DNA of 64,000 bases from Labedella populi (GCF_004078655.1 NZ_RZNC01000005.1:62001-126000); one strand, 5' to 3'; positions 17,487-26,904 are shown, counted from the first letter of the stretch. The notes: generated from the letters alone by a model not told the origin. Numbers and translations are program-made.

Positions 17487-17894
17487 ATGCGTACATCCGT
17501 GAACCGCCTGGTCGCCACGATCTTCGGCGCCGTCTACCTGCTCGTCGGTCTGCTCGGCTTCGCCGTCACCGGCGGCGTCAGCTTCATCGCGACCGAGGGC
17601 GGACTGCTCCTCGGGATCTTCGAGGTGAACCCGCTCCACAACATCGCCCACCTTCTGATCGGCGCCGCGCTGCTCATCGCGGGGCTCTCGAGCGTCGCCG
17701 CCGCACGCACCGTCAACACGGTCGTCGGCGCCGTCTACCTGCTGCTCGGCATCGTCGGGTTCTTCATCGTCGACTCGGCGCTGAACATCCTCGCCCTCAA
17801 CACGGCCGACCACTTCCTGCACCTCGCGAGCGCCATCATCCTGCTCGGTGCCGGCCTGGGCGCCGACAAGCGTTCGCGCACCGCGACGGTCTGA
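17487..17894 (+). CDS. DUF4383 membrane protein
   Basis: A 135-residue protein with four predicted membrane helices in two similar halves (each starting VxxVFGAVYLLVGLLGF or a close variant), fitting DUF4383. The ATG at 17487 is preceded by AAGGAGG, the strongest ribosome-binding site in the region; the longer in-frame start would run through the promoter. NPLHNIAHLLIG and NTADHFLHLASA carry conserved His residues facing the membrane interior. Function unknown in the family. Confidence 0.88.
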   Translation: MRTSVNRLVATIFGAVYLLVGLLGFAVTGGVSFIATEGGLLLGIFEVNPLHNIAHLLIGAALLIAGLSSVAAARTVNTVVGAVYLLLGIVGFFIVDSALNILALNTADHFLHLASAIILLGAGLGADKRSRTATV

Positions 17895-17982
17895 GGCGAC
17901 CGCCAGGGTCGGTGATGAGCTGACCCCACCACACCACGAAACCGGTCGGCGCACGTCCACCGCACCTGAGAGAGGAGAGCCC

Positions 17983-18531
17983 GTGTCGAGGAACATCAGC
18001 AGCATGGTCGCCGTGTTCGGTCTGGGTGCCGGACTCGTGCACCTCGCCGTCGGCGCGGGCTCTCCCCTCCCTTTCTTCATCGTCTTCGTCCTCGTGGGCG
18101 TCGCCGAGTCCGCGTGGGCGGTCCTCACCTTCGTGAAGGGCCGAGTCCCCGCTCCGCGATCGTTCGCGATCCTCACTCTTCTCCCCGTCGCCTTCTGGGC
18201 TGCGAGCATCGCGCTCGGCGTCGGAGGCCTGCTGCCCCTCGGTCCGCTGGCGGCCGCATCGGTCCTCGGCGTGGTCGCCGCGGGAGCGGTGCTCTTCTCG
18301 ATTCGTCGTCGAACGAGCACCCCGCCGCGCGCCGGCGTCCCGGCCGCAGCGACCCGCGACGCCGATGAGCACCCGTGGCGGTTCATCGGCGCCCTCGCCG
18401 CGTCCGCCGCCCTCGTCGCCGCCCTCGTGACGCCCGCCCTCTCCGGCACGTGGGCCGGCCAGTTCGCCGTTCCCCACGGCAGTCACGACGTCCCGGGCCC
18501 CGCGATCGAGGACGGGCACGGCGGCCACTGA
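17983..18531 (+). CDS. hypothetical membrane protein with His-rich tail
   Basis: A 182-residue protein with about five predicted membrane helices (starting MSRNISSMVAVFGLGAGLVH) and a short C-terminal tail with HGSHDVPGPAIEDGHGGH, a possible metal-binding end. GTG at 17983 follows AGAGGAGAG. It lies 88 bases after the DUF4383 gene on the same strand and may be co-transcribed. No family is recognised. The His in GLVHLAVGAG and the tail suggest, but do not show, copper or similar metal handling. Confidence 0.72.
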   Translation: MSRNISSMVAVFGLGAGLVHLAVGAGSPLPFFIVFVLVGVAESAWAVLTFVKGRVPAPRSFAILTLLPVAFWAASIALGVGGLLPLGPLAAASVLGVVAAGAVLFSIRRRTSTPPRAGVPAAATRDADEHPWRFIGALAASAALVAALVTPALSGTWAGQFAVPHGSHDVPGPAIEDGHGGH

Positions 18532-18566
18532 GCCCCTCCGCCTCGCGCCGCGAGAACCGGCCCGGT

Positions 18567-19862
18567 TCAGCCGACCGTCGGAGGCCGTCTCACGTCGGCC
18601 ATGAAACGCTGCACGTCCGGGTCCACGATGATGTCCGACGGGCGGAGCGGCCGCGTGAGGTACAAGCCGTCGAGTGACGTGAGCCGCGACAGGGCGACGT
18701 AGGTCTGCCCCGGGCTGAAGGCCCGCTGTCCGAGGTCGACGACGGCACGATCGTACGTCTTGCCCTGGCTCTTGTGGATGGTCACAGCCCACGCGAGTCG
18801 GAGCGGGAACTGGGTGAACTCCGCGACGATGTCACGCTTCAGTTGCTTCGTCGTCGCCGAGTAGCTGTAGCGGTACCGCTCCCAGGTCGCGGGCTCGACG
18901 TCGAACTCCTCGCCGTCGACCTCGACGCGAACGTTCCCCTGGATGCGCGTCACCGTGCCGATCGTTCCGTTGACCCACCGCATGCCGCGCTCGCCGGCCG
19001 TGTCGTTGCGGAGGAACATCACCTGAGCACCGACCTTGAGCGCGAGGGCCTCCTCCGCCGGGAAGTTGCGGCCGCCGAAGTCACCGCTCACCTCCGCGTT
19101 CGCGGTGAGAGCGCGCCCGGGCAGCTGTTCGAGGGCGACACGGTTGATCCGCGTGACGGCGTCGTTCCGGGAGGCGAGTGTGATGACCCCGTCCTCGGGG
19201 GGTGTTCGAGCACCCGTCGAGTTGAGGATCCCGGCGATCTCCGCGGTCACCTGGCCGTGGCGGACCGCGTTCAACATGAAGCGGAAGTCCTCATCCTGCT
19301 GCCGGTGCACCTCGCGGAGCTCGACGATCCGGAGGTCGGCCTCCCGCCAGACCTTCGCGTCGAAGAACCACATCGAGCGGTAGGTGTCCGCGAAGTAGGC
19401 CCTCTCGTCACCGTCGCCCGGCACCGGCGCGAGCTGGTACGGGTCTCCGAACATGATCACCTGCACGCCGCCGAACGACTCGTGCGGACGTTGCCGCGCC
19501 TGCCGGAGGCTCCGGTCCATCGCATCCATGAGGTCGGCGTTGACCATCGAGACCTCGTCGATCACGAGCGTCTCGACGGCGTTCAACAGTTTGCGGAGCT
19601 GATCGTTCTGGTCGATCGGGTGGTCGGCGATGACACCGATCGGGAGCCGGAAGAGCGAATGGATCGTCTGACCGCCGACGTTGAGCGCCGCGACCCCTGT
19701 CGGCGCGGCGATGACGATGGACTTCGACGTGTTCCAGGAGAGGTGGTTGAGGAGGGTCGACTTGCCCGTGCCGGCCCGGCCGGTCACGAAGACGTGCTCC
19801 ATCGTGGTCTCGATGAGGTCGAAGACCTCCTGCTGTTCAGCGGAGAGGGGCACAGCGTCCAC
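18567..19862 (-). CDS. PIF1-like ATP-dependent DNA helicase
   Basis: A 431-residue SF1B helicase. Walker A is GRAGTGKST (near residue 31), Walker B is VIDEVSM, motif III region is MFGDPYQLAPV, and the C-terminal motifs include TIHKSQGKTYDR and YVALSRLTSLDGL. It consists of the helicase core only, with no extra domain. Two in-frame GTG starts exist; 19862 is better spaced from GGAAGG than 19868. Such proteins unwind DNA 5' to 3' and help with G-quadruplex or D-loop processing. No neighbour gives further context. Confidence 0.9.
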   Translation of the reverse strand: MDAVPLSAEQQEVFDLIETTMEHVFVTGRAGTGKSTLLNHLSWNTSKSIVIAAPTGVAALNVGGQTIHSLFRLPIGVIADHPIDQNDQLRKLLNAVETLVIDEVSMVNADLMDAMDRSLRQARQRPHESFGGVQVIMFGDPYQLAPVPGDGDERAYFADTYRSMWFFDAKVWREADLRIVELREVHRQQDEDFRFMLNAVRHGQVTAEIAGILNSTGARTPPEDGVITLASRNDAVTRINRVALEQLPGRALTANAEVSGDFGGRNFPAEEALALKVGAQVMFLRNDTAGERGMRWVNGTIGTVTRIQGNVRVEVDGEEFDVEPATWERYRYSYSATTKQLKRDIVAEFTQFPLRLAWAVTIHKSQGKTYDRAVVDLGQRAFSPGQTYVALSRLTSLDGLYLTRPLRPSDIIVDPDVQRFMADVRRPPTVG

Positions 19863-19950
19863 GCGCACCCCTTCCGTCGTCGGACCGTCCCACCGCGCGG
19901 CCCCTCAAATCTTAACGGACGCGTCACCCTCTCGCCCTCCCTCCCAAAGG

Positions 19951-20000
19951 GCTACACCCGCACGACGGCTACACCTCTACCGACAGCCCTCGGGACCAAA
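19951..20000 (+). repeat. dispersed palindromic repeat, copy C (divergent)
   Basis: Starts with GCTACACCCGCACGA, identical over 15 bases to the complement of copy B (30004-30075). The next 32 bases still match at about 22 positions. Opposite orientation to copy A, which is 120 bases away in the same 313-base gap (19863-20175). Nothing else is seen in that gap except a GGACC/GGTCC inverted repeat at about 19993-20023. Confidence 0.6.
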
Positions 20001-20117
20001 CTGCCGCTCTCGGCGGACGGTCCATGCCCGAGCGGATGCAGAGCGACTCATTGGCGGGATATCGGTGGTGCCGTCGGCGACCCGCACGTTCCCACTCGAC
20101 CGTGCCGCTCGAGGGCG

Positions 20118-20184
20118 CCACGTCGGTGTCGAGGGCGCCGCGTGCAACTGGCGCCCTCAGACGGGTGTAGCGCTTTCAGCGGGA
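20118..20184 (-). repeat. dispersed palindromic repeat, copy A, covering a gene end
   Basis: About 83 % identical without gaps to copy B over about 70 bases. It contains a perfect 9-bp inverted repeat GAGGGCGCC / GGCGCCCTC around a 10-base loop. The stop of the Lrp-like gene (20176) lies inside the copy, so the encoded protein ends in PSR, exactly as at copy B. Confidence 0.82.
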
Positions 20185-21186
20185 GGGGGCGACCTGGCCG
20201 CGCCACCACGGGGTCTCGATGAAGCCGCGCTTCAAATAGAGCAACTCCATGTTCGCGCTCCACCCTTCGACCCCGTCGAGCCTCGAGAGCGACTCCGTGA
20301 TGAAGCGGTACAGTTCGGGAACCGCCGGAGTGATGACCTCGCACAGGAGCGCGTTCTCGTCGAGCATCGCGGCGAGGTACCTCACGAACGGGTAGCGTGC
20401 GAGCTCGCGTGCGACGGCGTCGAGGCGAGCGGGAGCGACGCGGACGGTCATGAGGGTCTCGGCGCCCATGCCGAGCGCGGCCGACGGGACGAGAGTGAGG
20501 ATGTCGACGCACCGCGCCGCTCGCATGCGCTCGAACCGCCGGCGCACGCTCGATTCGTTCATGCCGAGCCCGTCGGCGATGCGCTGGAACGTCTCACGGC
20601 CGTCCTCGCGCAGCGCCGCGAGGATCTGGAGATCGGCGTCGTCGAAGTGCTCGGGCTTGCACGTCTCCGGCTCCTCGGGCTCGATCGCCGCGACGTCCTG
20701 ATCGATGCGCTCACCATAGAGCTGACGCCCCCAGTCGAAGCTCACCTTGTAGACGTGCATGATGAGGTCGCTGCGCCACTGGGCGACGCCGTCGATGCCT
20801 TGGAGGTCTTCGAGCAGTTGCGGATAGTGCGTCGCCCCGCCGCGCACGACGAGTTCCGCCATGATGTCGTAATTGCCCGTCACGACGGTGCAGAACCGCA
20901 CGTCCGGTTGTGCGATGAGCTGCTCGGCGACGGCCATCTGCATCCCCGGCCGGCACGTGATCCGGACGAAGAACGCGTCGTACGTCCCGTGGGCGCCGAG
21001 GGCCGGAACGGCGGCGACCCGGACGACGCCCGATGCGATGAGCTGCTGGCCCCGCCGGGTGACCGTAGCGACCGTCCCACCCACGGCATCGGCGATCGCC
21101 CGCCACGACGCTCGGCCGTCGCGCTGCATCGCGACGACGATGCGCTTGTCGAGGTCGCTCAGTCGATCGAGGGCGTTGGGGTTCAC
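20176..21186 (-). CDS. Lrp/AsnC-family regulator with two HTH-Lrp units
   Basis: A 336-residue regulator, twice the usual Lrp length. HTH 1 lies in LSDLDKRIVVAMQRDGRAS to VTRRGQQLIASG (residues 10-60), followed by an AsnC ligand-binding domain. HTH 2 begins DDADLQILAALREDGRETFQ (about residue 185) and is followed by a second effector domain. GTG at 21186 overlaps the stop of the hydrolase gene (GTGA), so it is the last gene of the peptide operon and probably controls it. Ligand unknown, perhaps an amino acid released by the hydrolases. The final residues come from a dispersed repeat. Confidence 0.9.
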   Translation of the reverse strand: MNPNALDRLSDLDKRIVVAMQRDGRASWRAIADAVGGTVATVTRRGQQLIASGVVRVAAVPALGAHGTYDAFFVRITCRPGMQMAVAEQLIAQPDVRFCTVVTGNYDIMAELVVRGGATHYPQLLEDLQGIDGVAQWRSDLIMHVYKVSFDWGRQLYGERIDQDVAAIEPEEPETCKPEHFDDADLQILAALREDGRETFQRIADGLGMNESSVRRRFERMRAARCVDILTLVPSAALGMGAETLMTVRVAPARLDAVARELARYPFVRYLAAMLDENALLCEVITPAVPELYRFITESLSRLDGVEGWSANMELLYLKRGFIETPWWRGQVAPSR

Positions 21187-22094
21187 ACGGCCGCCGTCGG
21201 CGTCGAGGACGGCGGGTACACCTCGTGCAGGAATCCGCGAACGGTCCTCGTCCACTCCTCGGCCTCCTCGATCTGCGGCGAGTGCCCCGAGTGCTCGAAG
21301 ATGGCGAGCCGCGACCCGGGCACGAGGTCGGCGATGGTCTGGCTACACGATACCGGCGTGATCCAATCCGTACGGCCCACCGTGATCAGCATTGGAGCGG
21401 TGATCGTCGGAAGCAGCGGCTTGAGGTCGTAGTTCGGGAGGTTTGTCGAGAACGCGTAGTTGTGGGCCTCGAAGCGGTAGGGCGTCGCCTCGACCTTCCG
21501 TTCCGTGGCCTCCGGGTCGTACGTGTAGTCGTACAGCGGGAGGATCTCGCGCCAGCAGTCCCGAAGGTCGTCGTTGTCGCGCACGCGCCCCTCGTCGATG
21601 CGGTCGAACTTCTCCATGTCGATCGTGACGCGATCCGAGGCGAGCGCGTTCTCGCGAGCGAGGTGGGCGTTGCCGTTGTCCGGTGCGGTGTCGCGGAGGA
21701 CGATCGCCTCGACGCGGTCGGGATAGCGGGTGGCGTACTCCATCGCCATGAAGCCCCCGTACGAGCCGCCCGCGATGGCGACGGTCTCGGCGCCGACCCA
21801 CTCCCGGAGGGCGTCAAGGTCCGCGGCCCATTGTTCGTGGCTGAACACTCCAGAGCCCTCACTCTCCCCACTCCCCCGGGCGTCGAAGACGATGACGCGG
21901 TATTCGTCGGCGAGGCGCCCGAAACTCGCCCTCGGTTCGGCGCGCGAGCCGAGTCCGGGGGCGCCGTGGTGGGTGAGGATCACCGGGGCGCCTTCGGGAC
22001 CCAGCACTTCGACGGCGAGCTCGTTGCCGTTGATCACGATGCGCTGCGCGGGGCTCGTGGCCTTCGCGAACTCGGCGGAGACGTTCTCGGTCAT
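21183..22094 (-). CDS. alpha/beta hydrolase, proline iminopeptidase-like
   Basis: A 303-residue hydrolase. The oxyanion region is THHGAPGLGSR, the nucleophile elbow is GGSYGG with S111, the acid is the Asp in VGRTDWITPV and the catalytic His is H271 in EHSGHSPQIEE. Architecture and length fit S33-type proline iminopeptidases and related amidases or esterases. HHGAPG in place of the common HGGPG argues for a variant specificity. It lies between the M24-like gene and the Lrp-like gene in one operon, so its substrate is probably a product of the imported compound. Confidence 0.87.
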   Translation of the reverse strand: MTENVSAEFAKATSPAQRIVINGNELAVEVLGPEGAPVILTHHGAPGLGSRAEPRASFGRLADEYRVIVFDARGSGESEGSGVFSHEQWAADLDALREWVGAETVAIAGGSYGGFMAMEYATRYPDRVEAIVLRDTAPDNGNAHLARENALASDRVTIDMEKFDRIDEGRVRDNDDLRDCWREILPLYDYTYDPEATERKVEATPYRFEAHNYAFSTNLPNYDLKPLLPTITAPMLITVGRTDWITPVSCSQTIADLVPGSRLAIFEHSGHSPQIEEAEEWTRTVRGFLHEVYPPSSTPTAAV

Positions 22095-22143
22095 AGGGTG
22101 TCCTTCCGGTGGTCGGGCGGGTATCGAGGGGAATCGACGGGGA

Positions 22144-23361
22144 TCAGAGGGGGATGGTGCAGGAGTCGAGGTCGCGCGGGAAACCCGTGAGTGGTTCGGA
22201 CCCGGTCTCGGTCACGAGCACGCTGTCGCTGATGCGGTAGCCGGCGTGTCCCGGGACATAGAGGCCGGGTTCGTTCGAGACGATCATCCCCGGCAGCAGC
22301 GGCGTGGCGTCTCCGTCTTCGAGCCACGGCGGCTCGTGCATGCCGAGGCCGATCCCGTGTCCCTGACGGTGCCGCAGGTAACGCCCGAGACCGGCGCCGC
22401 GGATGACGTCGAGGCACCGGGCGTTGCTGTCGCTGCACTGCACCCCGGGAGCGATCGCGCGCGATCCCTCGGCCTGAGCGAGGCGCACGGTGTCGTGATA
22501 GAGCCGCTGCTCGTCACTCGGATCGCCGAGGACGAACGTGCGCTCACCCTCGACGAACCGCCCGCCGACGGCGCAGCCGAGCGACAGCATGAAGGTGTCC
22601 CCGGGTGCCAGTCGGTACGCCGACGGCAGCCCGTGCGGGATGGCCGAGTTGGCGCCGGCGTAGACCAGGCCGCCCGCGAGGAACGACACCACGACGACGT
22701 CACGGTGCTCGGCGTACATCGCGCCGACGCCGACGGAGCCGACGTGGCTCGCGAGTTCTTGCTCGCTCGGCAACGGTCCTCCGCCGGCGACCGCATCCGT
22801 GACGAGGGTGACACCCGCCTCGAGCATCCGGTCGGTGATACGCGCAGCCTCGCGGTGGAGGACGATCTCCTCGGGGAACTTCACCTGACGGGCCCGCGTG
22901 ACGAGCTCTGTCGGAACCCAGTCCACGCCGGTGAACGCGGCGCTCGCGAGCAGTAGCCGGTGGTGCGTGACGAGAGTCGTGACCCCTACCCGCCCGCGCA
23001 TCGGCCCGCTCGCACGGGCGAGCGGGGCGAACGGCGACTCGAGCCCCGGATACTCCGCGAACGTCACGATCTCGGCTTGAGCCTCCTGTTCCTCGGCGTG
23101 CTGGCGCTCGAGTTCCGGAACGAGCAGCAGGATGCGGCCGTCGTCGCGCAGCAGGACGGCGACGGGCCGCTCGCCGGGGTGGTGGAAGAAGCCCGTGAGG
23201 TAGGCGACGTCCTCCGGGTCGTCGGTGAGGACCGCCGAGAGGCCCTCATCGGCGAGCGCCATGACGACGCGCTCCCGGATCCGGTGGAAGACCGCCGGGG
23301 CGAGGCGCTGCTCGAAGGCGTCCCGGGTCTCACCGTCGGCGGATCGGATGTCAGCGGGCAT
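22144..23361 (-). CDS. M24-family (Xaa-Pro aminopeptidase/creatinase-like) protein with altered metal site
   Basis: A 405-residue protein with the creatinase N-domain and a pita-bread C-domain. In metallo-peptidases the five ligands are D, D, H, E, E. Here they read S260 (MLSLG), E271 (FVEGERTF), H335 (GHGIGLGMHEPP), E364 (SNEPGLY) and S378 (RISDSV), so three of five are changed. The ERTF segment resembles metal-free creatinase and ectoine hydrolase (DoeA), which cleave C-N bonds without metal. The start overlaps the permease stop by 11 bases. The likely role is a non-peptidase amidohydrolase; the substrate is unknown. Confidence 0.86.
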   Translation of the reverse strand: MPADIRSADGETRDAFEQRLAPAVFHRIRERVVMALADEGLSAVLTDDPEDVAYLTGFFHHPGERPVAVLLRDDGRILLLVPELERQHAEEQEAQAEIVTFAEYPGLESPFAPLARASGPMRGRVGVTTLVTHHRLLLASAAFTGVDWVPTELVTRARQVKFPEEIVLHREAARITDRMLEAGVTLVTDAVAGGGPLPSEQELASHVGSVGVGAMYAEHRDVVVVSFLAGGLVYAGANSAIPHGLPSAYRLAPGDTFMLSLGCAVGGRFVEGERTFVLGDPSDEQRLYHDTVRLAQAEGSRAIAPGVQCSDSNARCLDVIRGAGLGRYLRHRQGHGIGLGMHEPPWLEDGDATPLLPGMIVSNEPGLYVPGHAGYRISDSVLVTETGSEPLTGFPRDLDSCTIPL

Positions 23362-24253
23362 GATTCCTCGGGTTCCGTGCGTCGTTGTAGGCGATCGAGA
23401 GGAGAGTGGCGGAGAGGACGAGCGCGAGGATCGCGAGCGACGGGAACAGCGTCAGCCACCACGCGCTCACCATGGCACCCGACTGCTGTGCCTCGTAGAG
23501 GATGCGTCCCCACGACCACGTCGTCGGGTCGCCGAGGCCGAGGAATGCGAGGCCCGCCGCGGACAGCACCGCGCGCGACGCCGTCACGACGACGGAGACG
23601 ACGATGACGGGCGTCACTGCGGGCACCACGTGGCGACCGACGATCCACGCGTGATTCCGTGTCATGAGCCGCGCGGCGTCGACGTACGGCAGCTTCACGA
23701 CCGCGAGCGCCTGCGAACGCACGAGTCGTGTCACCTCCGGCCACGAGAACGCCGCGACGACGAGGATGATCGTCGACGTACTGGGTCCTACGAGGGCCGC
23801 GATGAGGATCATGAGGGGCAGGACGGGAAGGGAGAGCGTGAGATCGACGACGACGCTGATGAGCGCGTCGAGCTTCGGGACGTAGGCGCCGACGACGGCG
23901 ACGACGGTTCCGAACGCGATCGCGATCGCGGACGCGGCGACCGCCACGAGCACGGACTGCTGCGTGCCCCACACGACCTCCCCGTACACGTCGCGACCGA
24001 GCGCGTCGGTCCCGAAGACGTGGGCGGCACTCGGTGGACGCAAGACGTCCATGCCATAACCGGCGGGGTACGGGGCGAGCACCGGCGCGAGCACGCTCAC
24101 GAGCACGAGCGCCACGAGGATCCCGAGCGAGATCATCCCGAGCGGCATGCGTCGGAACGCGCGCCACGTGGCTCGGCTCGCTCGGGTCGCTCCGATGGCT
24201 GACGGCTCCGGCGTGGAATCGACGAGTGCACTCTCCGGCAGCGGAGTGGTCAT
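23351..24253 (-). CDS. ABC transporter permease, DppC-type
   Basis: A 300-residue inner-membrane permease. A cytoplasmic N-terminus of about 30 residues is followed by the first helix (LGILVALVLVSVLAPVLAPY) and five more. The family motif HVFGTDALGRDVYGEVVWG is present, and the EAA loop is near AARLMTRNHAWIVGRHVVP. The ATG at 24253 overlaps the stop of the DppB-type gene (ATGA). It works as a heterodimer with that protein in the peptide/nickel family of importers. Confidence 0.93.
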   Translation of the reverse strand: MTTPLPESALVDSTPEPSAIGATRASRATWRAFRRMPLGMISLGILVALVLVSVLAPVLAPYPAGYGMDVLRPPSAAHVFGTDALGRDVYGEVVWGTQQSVLVAVAASAIAIAFGTVVAVVGAYVPKLDALISVVVDLTLSLPVLPLMILIAALVGPSTSTIILVVAAFSWPEVTRLVRSQALAVVKLPYVDAARLMTRNHAWIVGRHVVPAVTPVIVVSVVVTASRAVLSAAGLAFLGLGDPTTWSWGRILYEAQQSGAMVSAWWLTLFPSLAILALVLSATLLSIAYNDARNPRNHAR

Positions 24254-25212
24254 GAGGTCTTCACTCTCGGGTCGAGGAATCCGTAGGTGATGTCGGTGAG
24301 CGTGTTGGCCGCGACGACGGTGACGGCGAGGAGGAGGAACGCGCCCTGAAGCACGGGGAAGTCGAGTTGCGTGACGGCCTCGTAGATGCCCCGGCCGATA
24401 CCCGGGTAGGCGAACACCGTCTCGGTCAGAACGGCACCTCCGACGAGGAAGCCCAGTTGCAGGCCGATGAGCGTCGTAGCCGGCAGCAGCGCATTGCGGA
24501 GCGCGTGCTTCCAGAGGATGCGCCGCGGCGAGAGACCGTTCGCCTTCGCGAGGGTCACGTAGTCGTCGCCGAGCGCGTCGATCAGGGTCGCCCGCATCGT
24601 GAGCACGTACGAACCGAGCTGGATGAGCGTGAGCGACAACGCCGGGAGCACGAGGTGCGTGAGAACGGAGACGTACCACTCGCCGCCGTAGACGCCGTCC
24701 GTGTACGCACCGCCGATCGGGAACCAGCCGAGGTTCAGGCCGAACACGAGCAGCAGCACGATGCCGACGCTCGGTACGAACAGCGATTGCCCCGTCACGC
24801 CGACGATCTGCACGAACCGGTCGAGGAACGCGCCCTTGTGCGATGCGGCGAGCACACCGAGGGGGATCCCGATCACGACGGTGAGCACGAGCGCCGTCGC
24901 CGTGAGCAGGAGCGTCCACGGCAAGCGCTCCATGAGCACGTCGAGCACGGGGATCGACTGGGTGAACGACGTCCCGAGGTCGCCCTGAAAGAGGCGACCG
25001 AGGTAGAGGACGTACTGGGTGAGCAGCGGCTGGTCGAGGCCGTACTGCTGCAGGAGAGTCGCCCGCGCTTCCTCCGTCATGTTCGGGCTCGCGACGGCGA
25101 GCGCCGGGTCACCGGGGAGGAGACGCAGGAGGAGGAACGTCACGGTCACGGCGAACCAGATCGTGAGGATCCCCCGGCCGAGTCGGCGAAGGACGAACAG
25201 AGCGATGGACAC
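24250..25212 (-). CDS. ABC transporter permease, DppB-type
   Basis: A 320-residue permease with the DppB/OppB N-terminus (LRRLGRGILTIWFAVTVTFL), the RLLPGDPA periplasmic motif, LDQPLLTQYVLYLGRLFQGD and the EAA loop YVTLAKANGLSPRRILWKHA. The C-terminal ITYGFLDPRVK is also typical. It begins 72 bases after the binding-protein gene and overlaps the next permease. With the double ATPase across the divergent promoter it completes one importer. Confidence 0.94.
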   Translation of the reverse strand: MSIALFVLRRLGRGILTIWFAVTVTFLLLRLLPGDPALAVASPNMTEEARATLLQQYGLDQPLLTQYVLYLGRLFQGDLGTSFTQSIPVLDVLMERLPWTLLLTATALVLTVVIGIPLGVLAASHKGAFLDRFVQIVGVTGQSLFVPSVGIVLLLVFGLNLGWFPIGGAYTDGVYGGEWYVSVLTHLVLPALSLTLIQLGSYVLTMRATLIDALGDDYVTLAKANGLSPRRILWKHALRNALLPATTLIGLQLGFLVGGAVLTETVFAYPGIGRGIYEAVTQLDFPVLQGAFLLLAVTVVAANTLTDITYGFLDPRVKTS

Positions 25213-25284
25213 GCTGGCGACTCTCCTGTCTGAGGGTGGACTCGTCGGCGGACGAGTCTGTGGACCGGTTGGACTACTCGGCGG

Positions 25285-26904
25285 CTATTCGGAGACCGGG
25301 AACGCGCTCGCGACGGAGACAGGATTCACGATCGAGAGCAGCTCGCTCGGCTTCGAGACGAAGCCGTCCCAGTCCGAGCTGTACGCCATGTACAGATTCT
25401 GCGTGTACATGATGTTGTCGTAGACCTGCTCGTGCACGATGGCCGCAGCCTCCTGCATGATCTCGACTTTCTCGTCCACGTCGGAGGCCGCGGAGGCCTC
25501 CTCGATGAGGGCGTTGAGCTCGGGGTCGTCCACGTAGGTGTAGTTGATGGCTCCACCCGGCAGGTACGACAACGTGAAGTTCGTCACGGGGTCGTCCATG
25601 ATCGCGAAGTTGCCCGCATAGATGTCGTAGTCACCCTCGTTCGTCATCGCGAGGTACGTGTTGCGCTCCGTGCCCTGCAGTTCGATCGTGATTCCGGCCT
25701 CGGCCGAGCTCTCCTTCACGAGCTGAGCCCACTGGCTCGTCACGCTGTCCTGCAGGGAGTAGATCAGGCGGAAGCTCACCGGGAACATCCCGGCGGCGTC
25801 GGCCGTATAGCCGGCGTCCTCCATGAGAGACCGTGACAGGTCGGTGTCGAATTCGTACTCCTCGATGGAGTCGTCGTAGTAGGTCGAGAGCACCGGCATG
25901 AGAGGGCTCGACCCGGTGGAGTCGGCTTGCCCCTGCAACACGACGTCACGGATCGCCTGGTAGTCGGCGGCGTGAGCGAGGGCCTTGCGGACCTCGACCT
26001 TGGCGAGGTCCGGGTTCTGCATGTTGTAGACCATGTGCGCATAACCGAGGCCCGTGACCTCGGCGATCTCGATGCCGTCGGTGTTGCGGAGCTGCTCGAC
26101 CTGAGCCGGCGGCAAGGCGTTCGCGATGACGTCGACCTCGCCGCTCTGGAGCGCGAGGATCTCGGTGTTCACGTCGGGGAAGACGCGGTAGACGACCTTC
26201 GCGGCGATCGGCGTCCCGCCCTCGACGAGCGGGTAGTCCTCGACGCGCTCCATCGTGTAGCTCTGGCCGACCTGGACATCGGTCAGGAGGTACGGACCGG
26301 CGCTCACCCAGCCGCCGTCGCTGCCGTCGTTCGCGAACTCGGCCGTCGATCCGGCCGGCTCGAAGACGTGCTGCGGGACGACGTTCCCCCAGAAGCCGAT
26401 CTCCTCGACGATGGAGGAGTCCGGTTGGGTGAGAGTGATCTCGACACGCGTGTCCGAGACGGCCTCGGCCGACTCGAAGTTCGCGAGCTGGCCATAGAAC
26501 GTCCCCGAGGGGGCGTCCTTCTTCACTGCGTTCATCGTGTACGCGACGTCTTCGGCGTCGAGCTTCTCGCCGTCGCTCCACGTCATGTCGTCGCGGATCT
26601 CGTAGTAGCCCGTCGTCTCATCGACGTAGCCCCACTCCTCGGCCAACTGCGGCTCCTTGCTGCCGTCGTTCGCGATGCTGAGCAAGTGCGGATACATCAG
26701 GTTGGTGATCCAGTAGTCGCTCCGGCTGTTGCCGATGAGCGGGTTGTAGTTGACGACGTCCGTCGTCGTGGCGATGGTGAGCGTCGCGTCGCCCGCTTCC
26801 GCGGACCCGCCCCCGCTCTCCTCCGGCGCTTGCGGTGCGCAAGCGCTCAGTGTCAGCGCGGCGGCAGCGGCCACGCCGACGATCATCGATCTCCGATAGT
26901 GCAT
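25285..26904 (-). CDS. ABC transporter substrate-binding lipoprotein, family 5 (peptide type)
   Basis: A 539-residue extracytoplasmic protein. The lipobox LSAC (C21-C22 region, ALTLSACAP) follows a short positively charged start. The family SBP_bac_5 pattern is clear: YWITNLMYPHLLS, AEEWGYVDETTGYYEIRDD and WSDGEKLDAEDVAYTMN. The start codon overlaps the stop of the M19-like gene (TGATG). The ligand is peptide-like by family, but the companion hydrolases with altered sites leave the true ligand open. Confidence 0.94.
   Translation of the reverse strand: MHYRRSMIVGVAAAAALTLSACAPQAPEESGGGSAEAGDATLTIATTTDVVNYNPLIGNSRSDYWITNLMYPHLLSIANDGSKEPQLAEEWGYVDETTGYYEIRDDMTWSDGEKLDAEDVAYTMNAVKKDAPSGTFYGQLANFESAEAVSDTRVEITLTQPDSSIVEEIGFWGNVVPQHVFEPAGSTAEFANDGSDGGWVSAGPYLLTDVQVGQSYTMERVEDYPLVEGGTPIAAKVVYRVFPDVNTEILALQSGEVDVIANALPPAQVEQLRNTDGIEIAEVTGLGYAHMVYNMQNPDLAKVEVRKALAHAADYQAIRDVVLQGQADSTGSSPLMPVLSTYYDDSIEEYEFDTDLSRSLMEDAGYTADAAGMFPVSFRLIYSLQDSVTSQWAQLVKESSAEAGITIELQGTERNTYLAMTNEGDYDIYAGNFAIMDDPVTNFTLSYLPGGAINYTYVDDPELNALIEEASAASDVDEKVEIMQEAAAIVHEQVYDNIMYTQNLYMAYSSDWDGFVSKPSELLSIVNPVSVASAFPVSE

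Noticed and set aside
19951-20184. Possible insertion sequence remnant between the repeats
   Set aside because: No transposase-like reading frame and no target-site duplication are visible in the 313-base gap. The repeats are small palindromic elements rather than IS ends.
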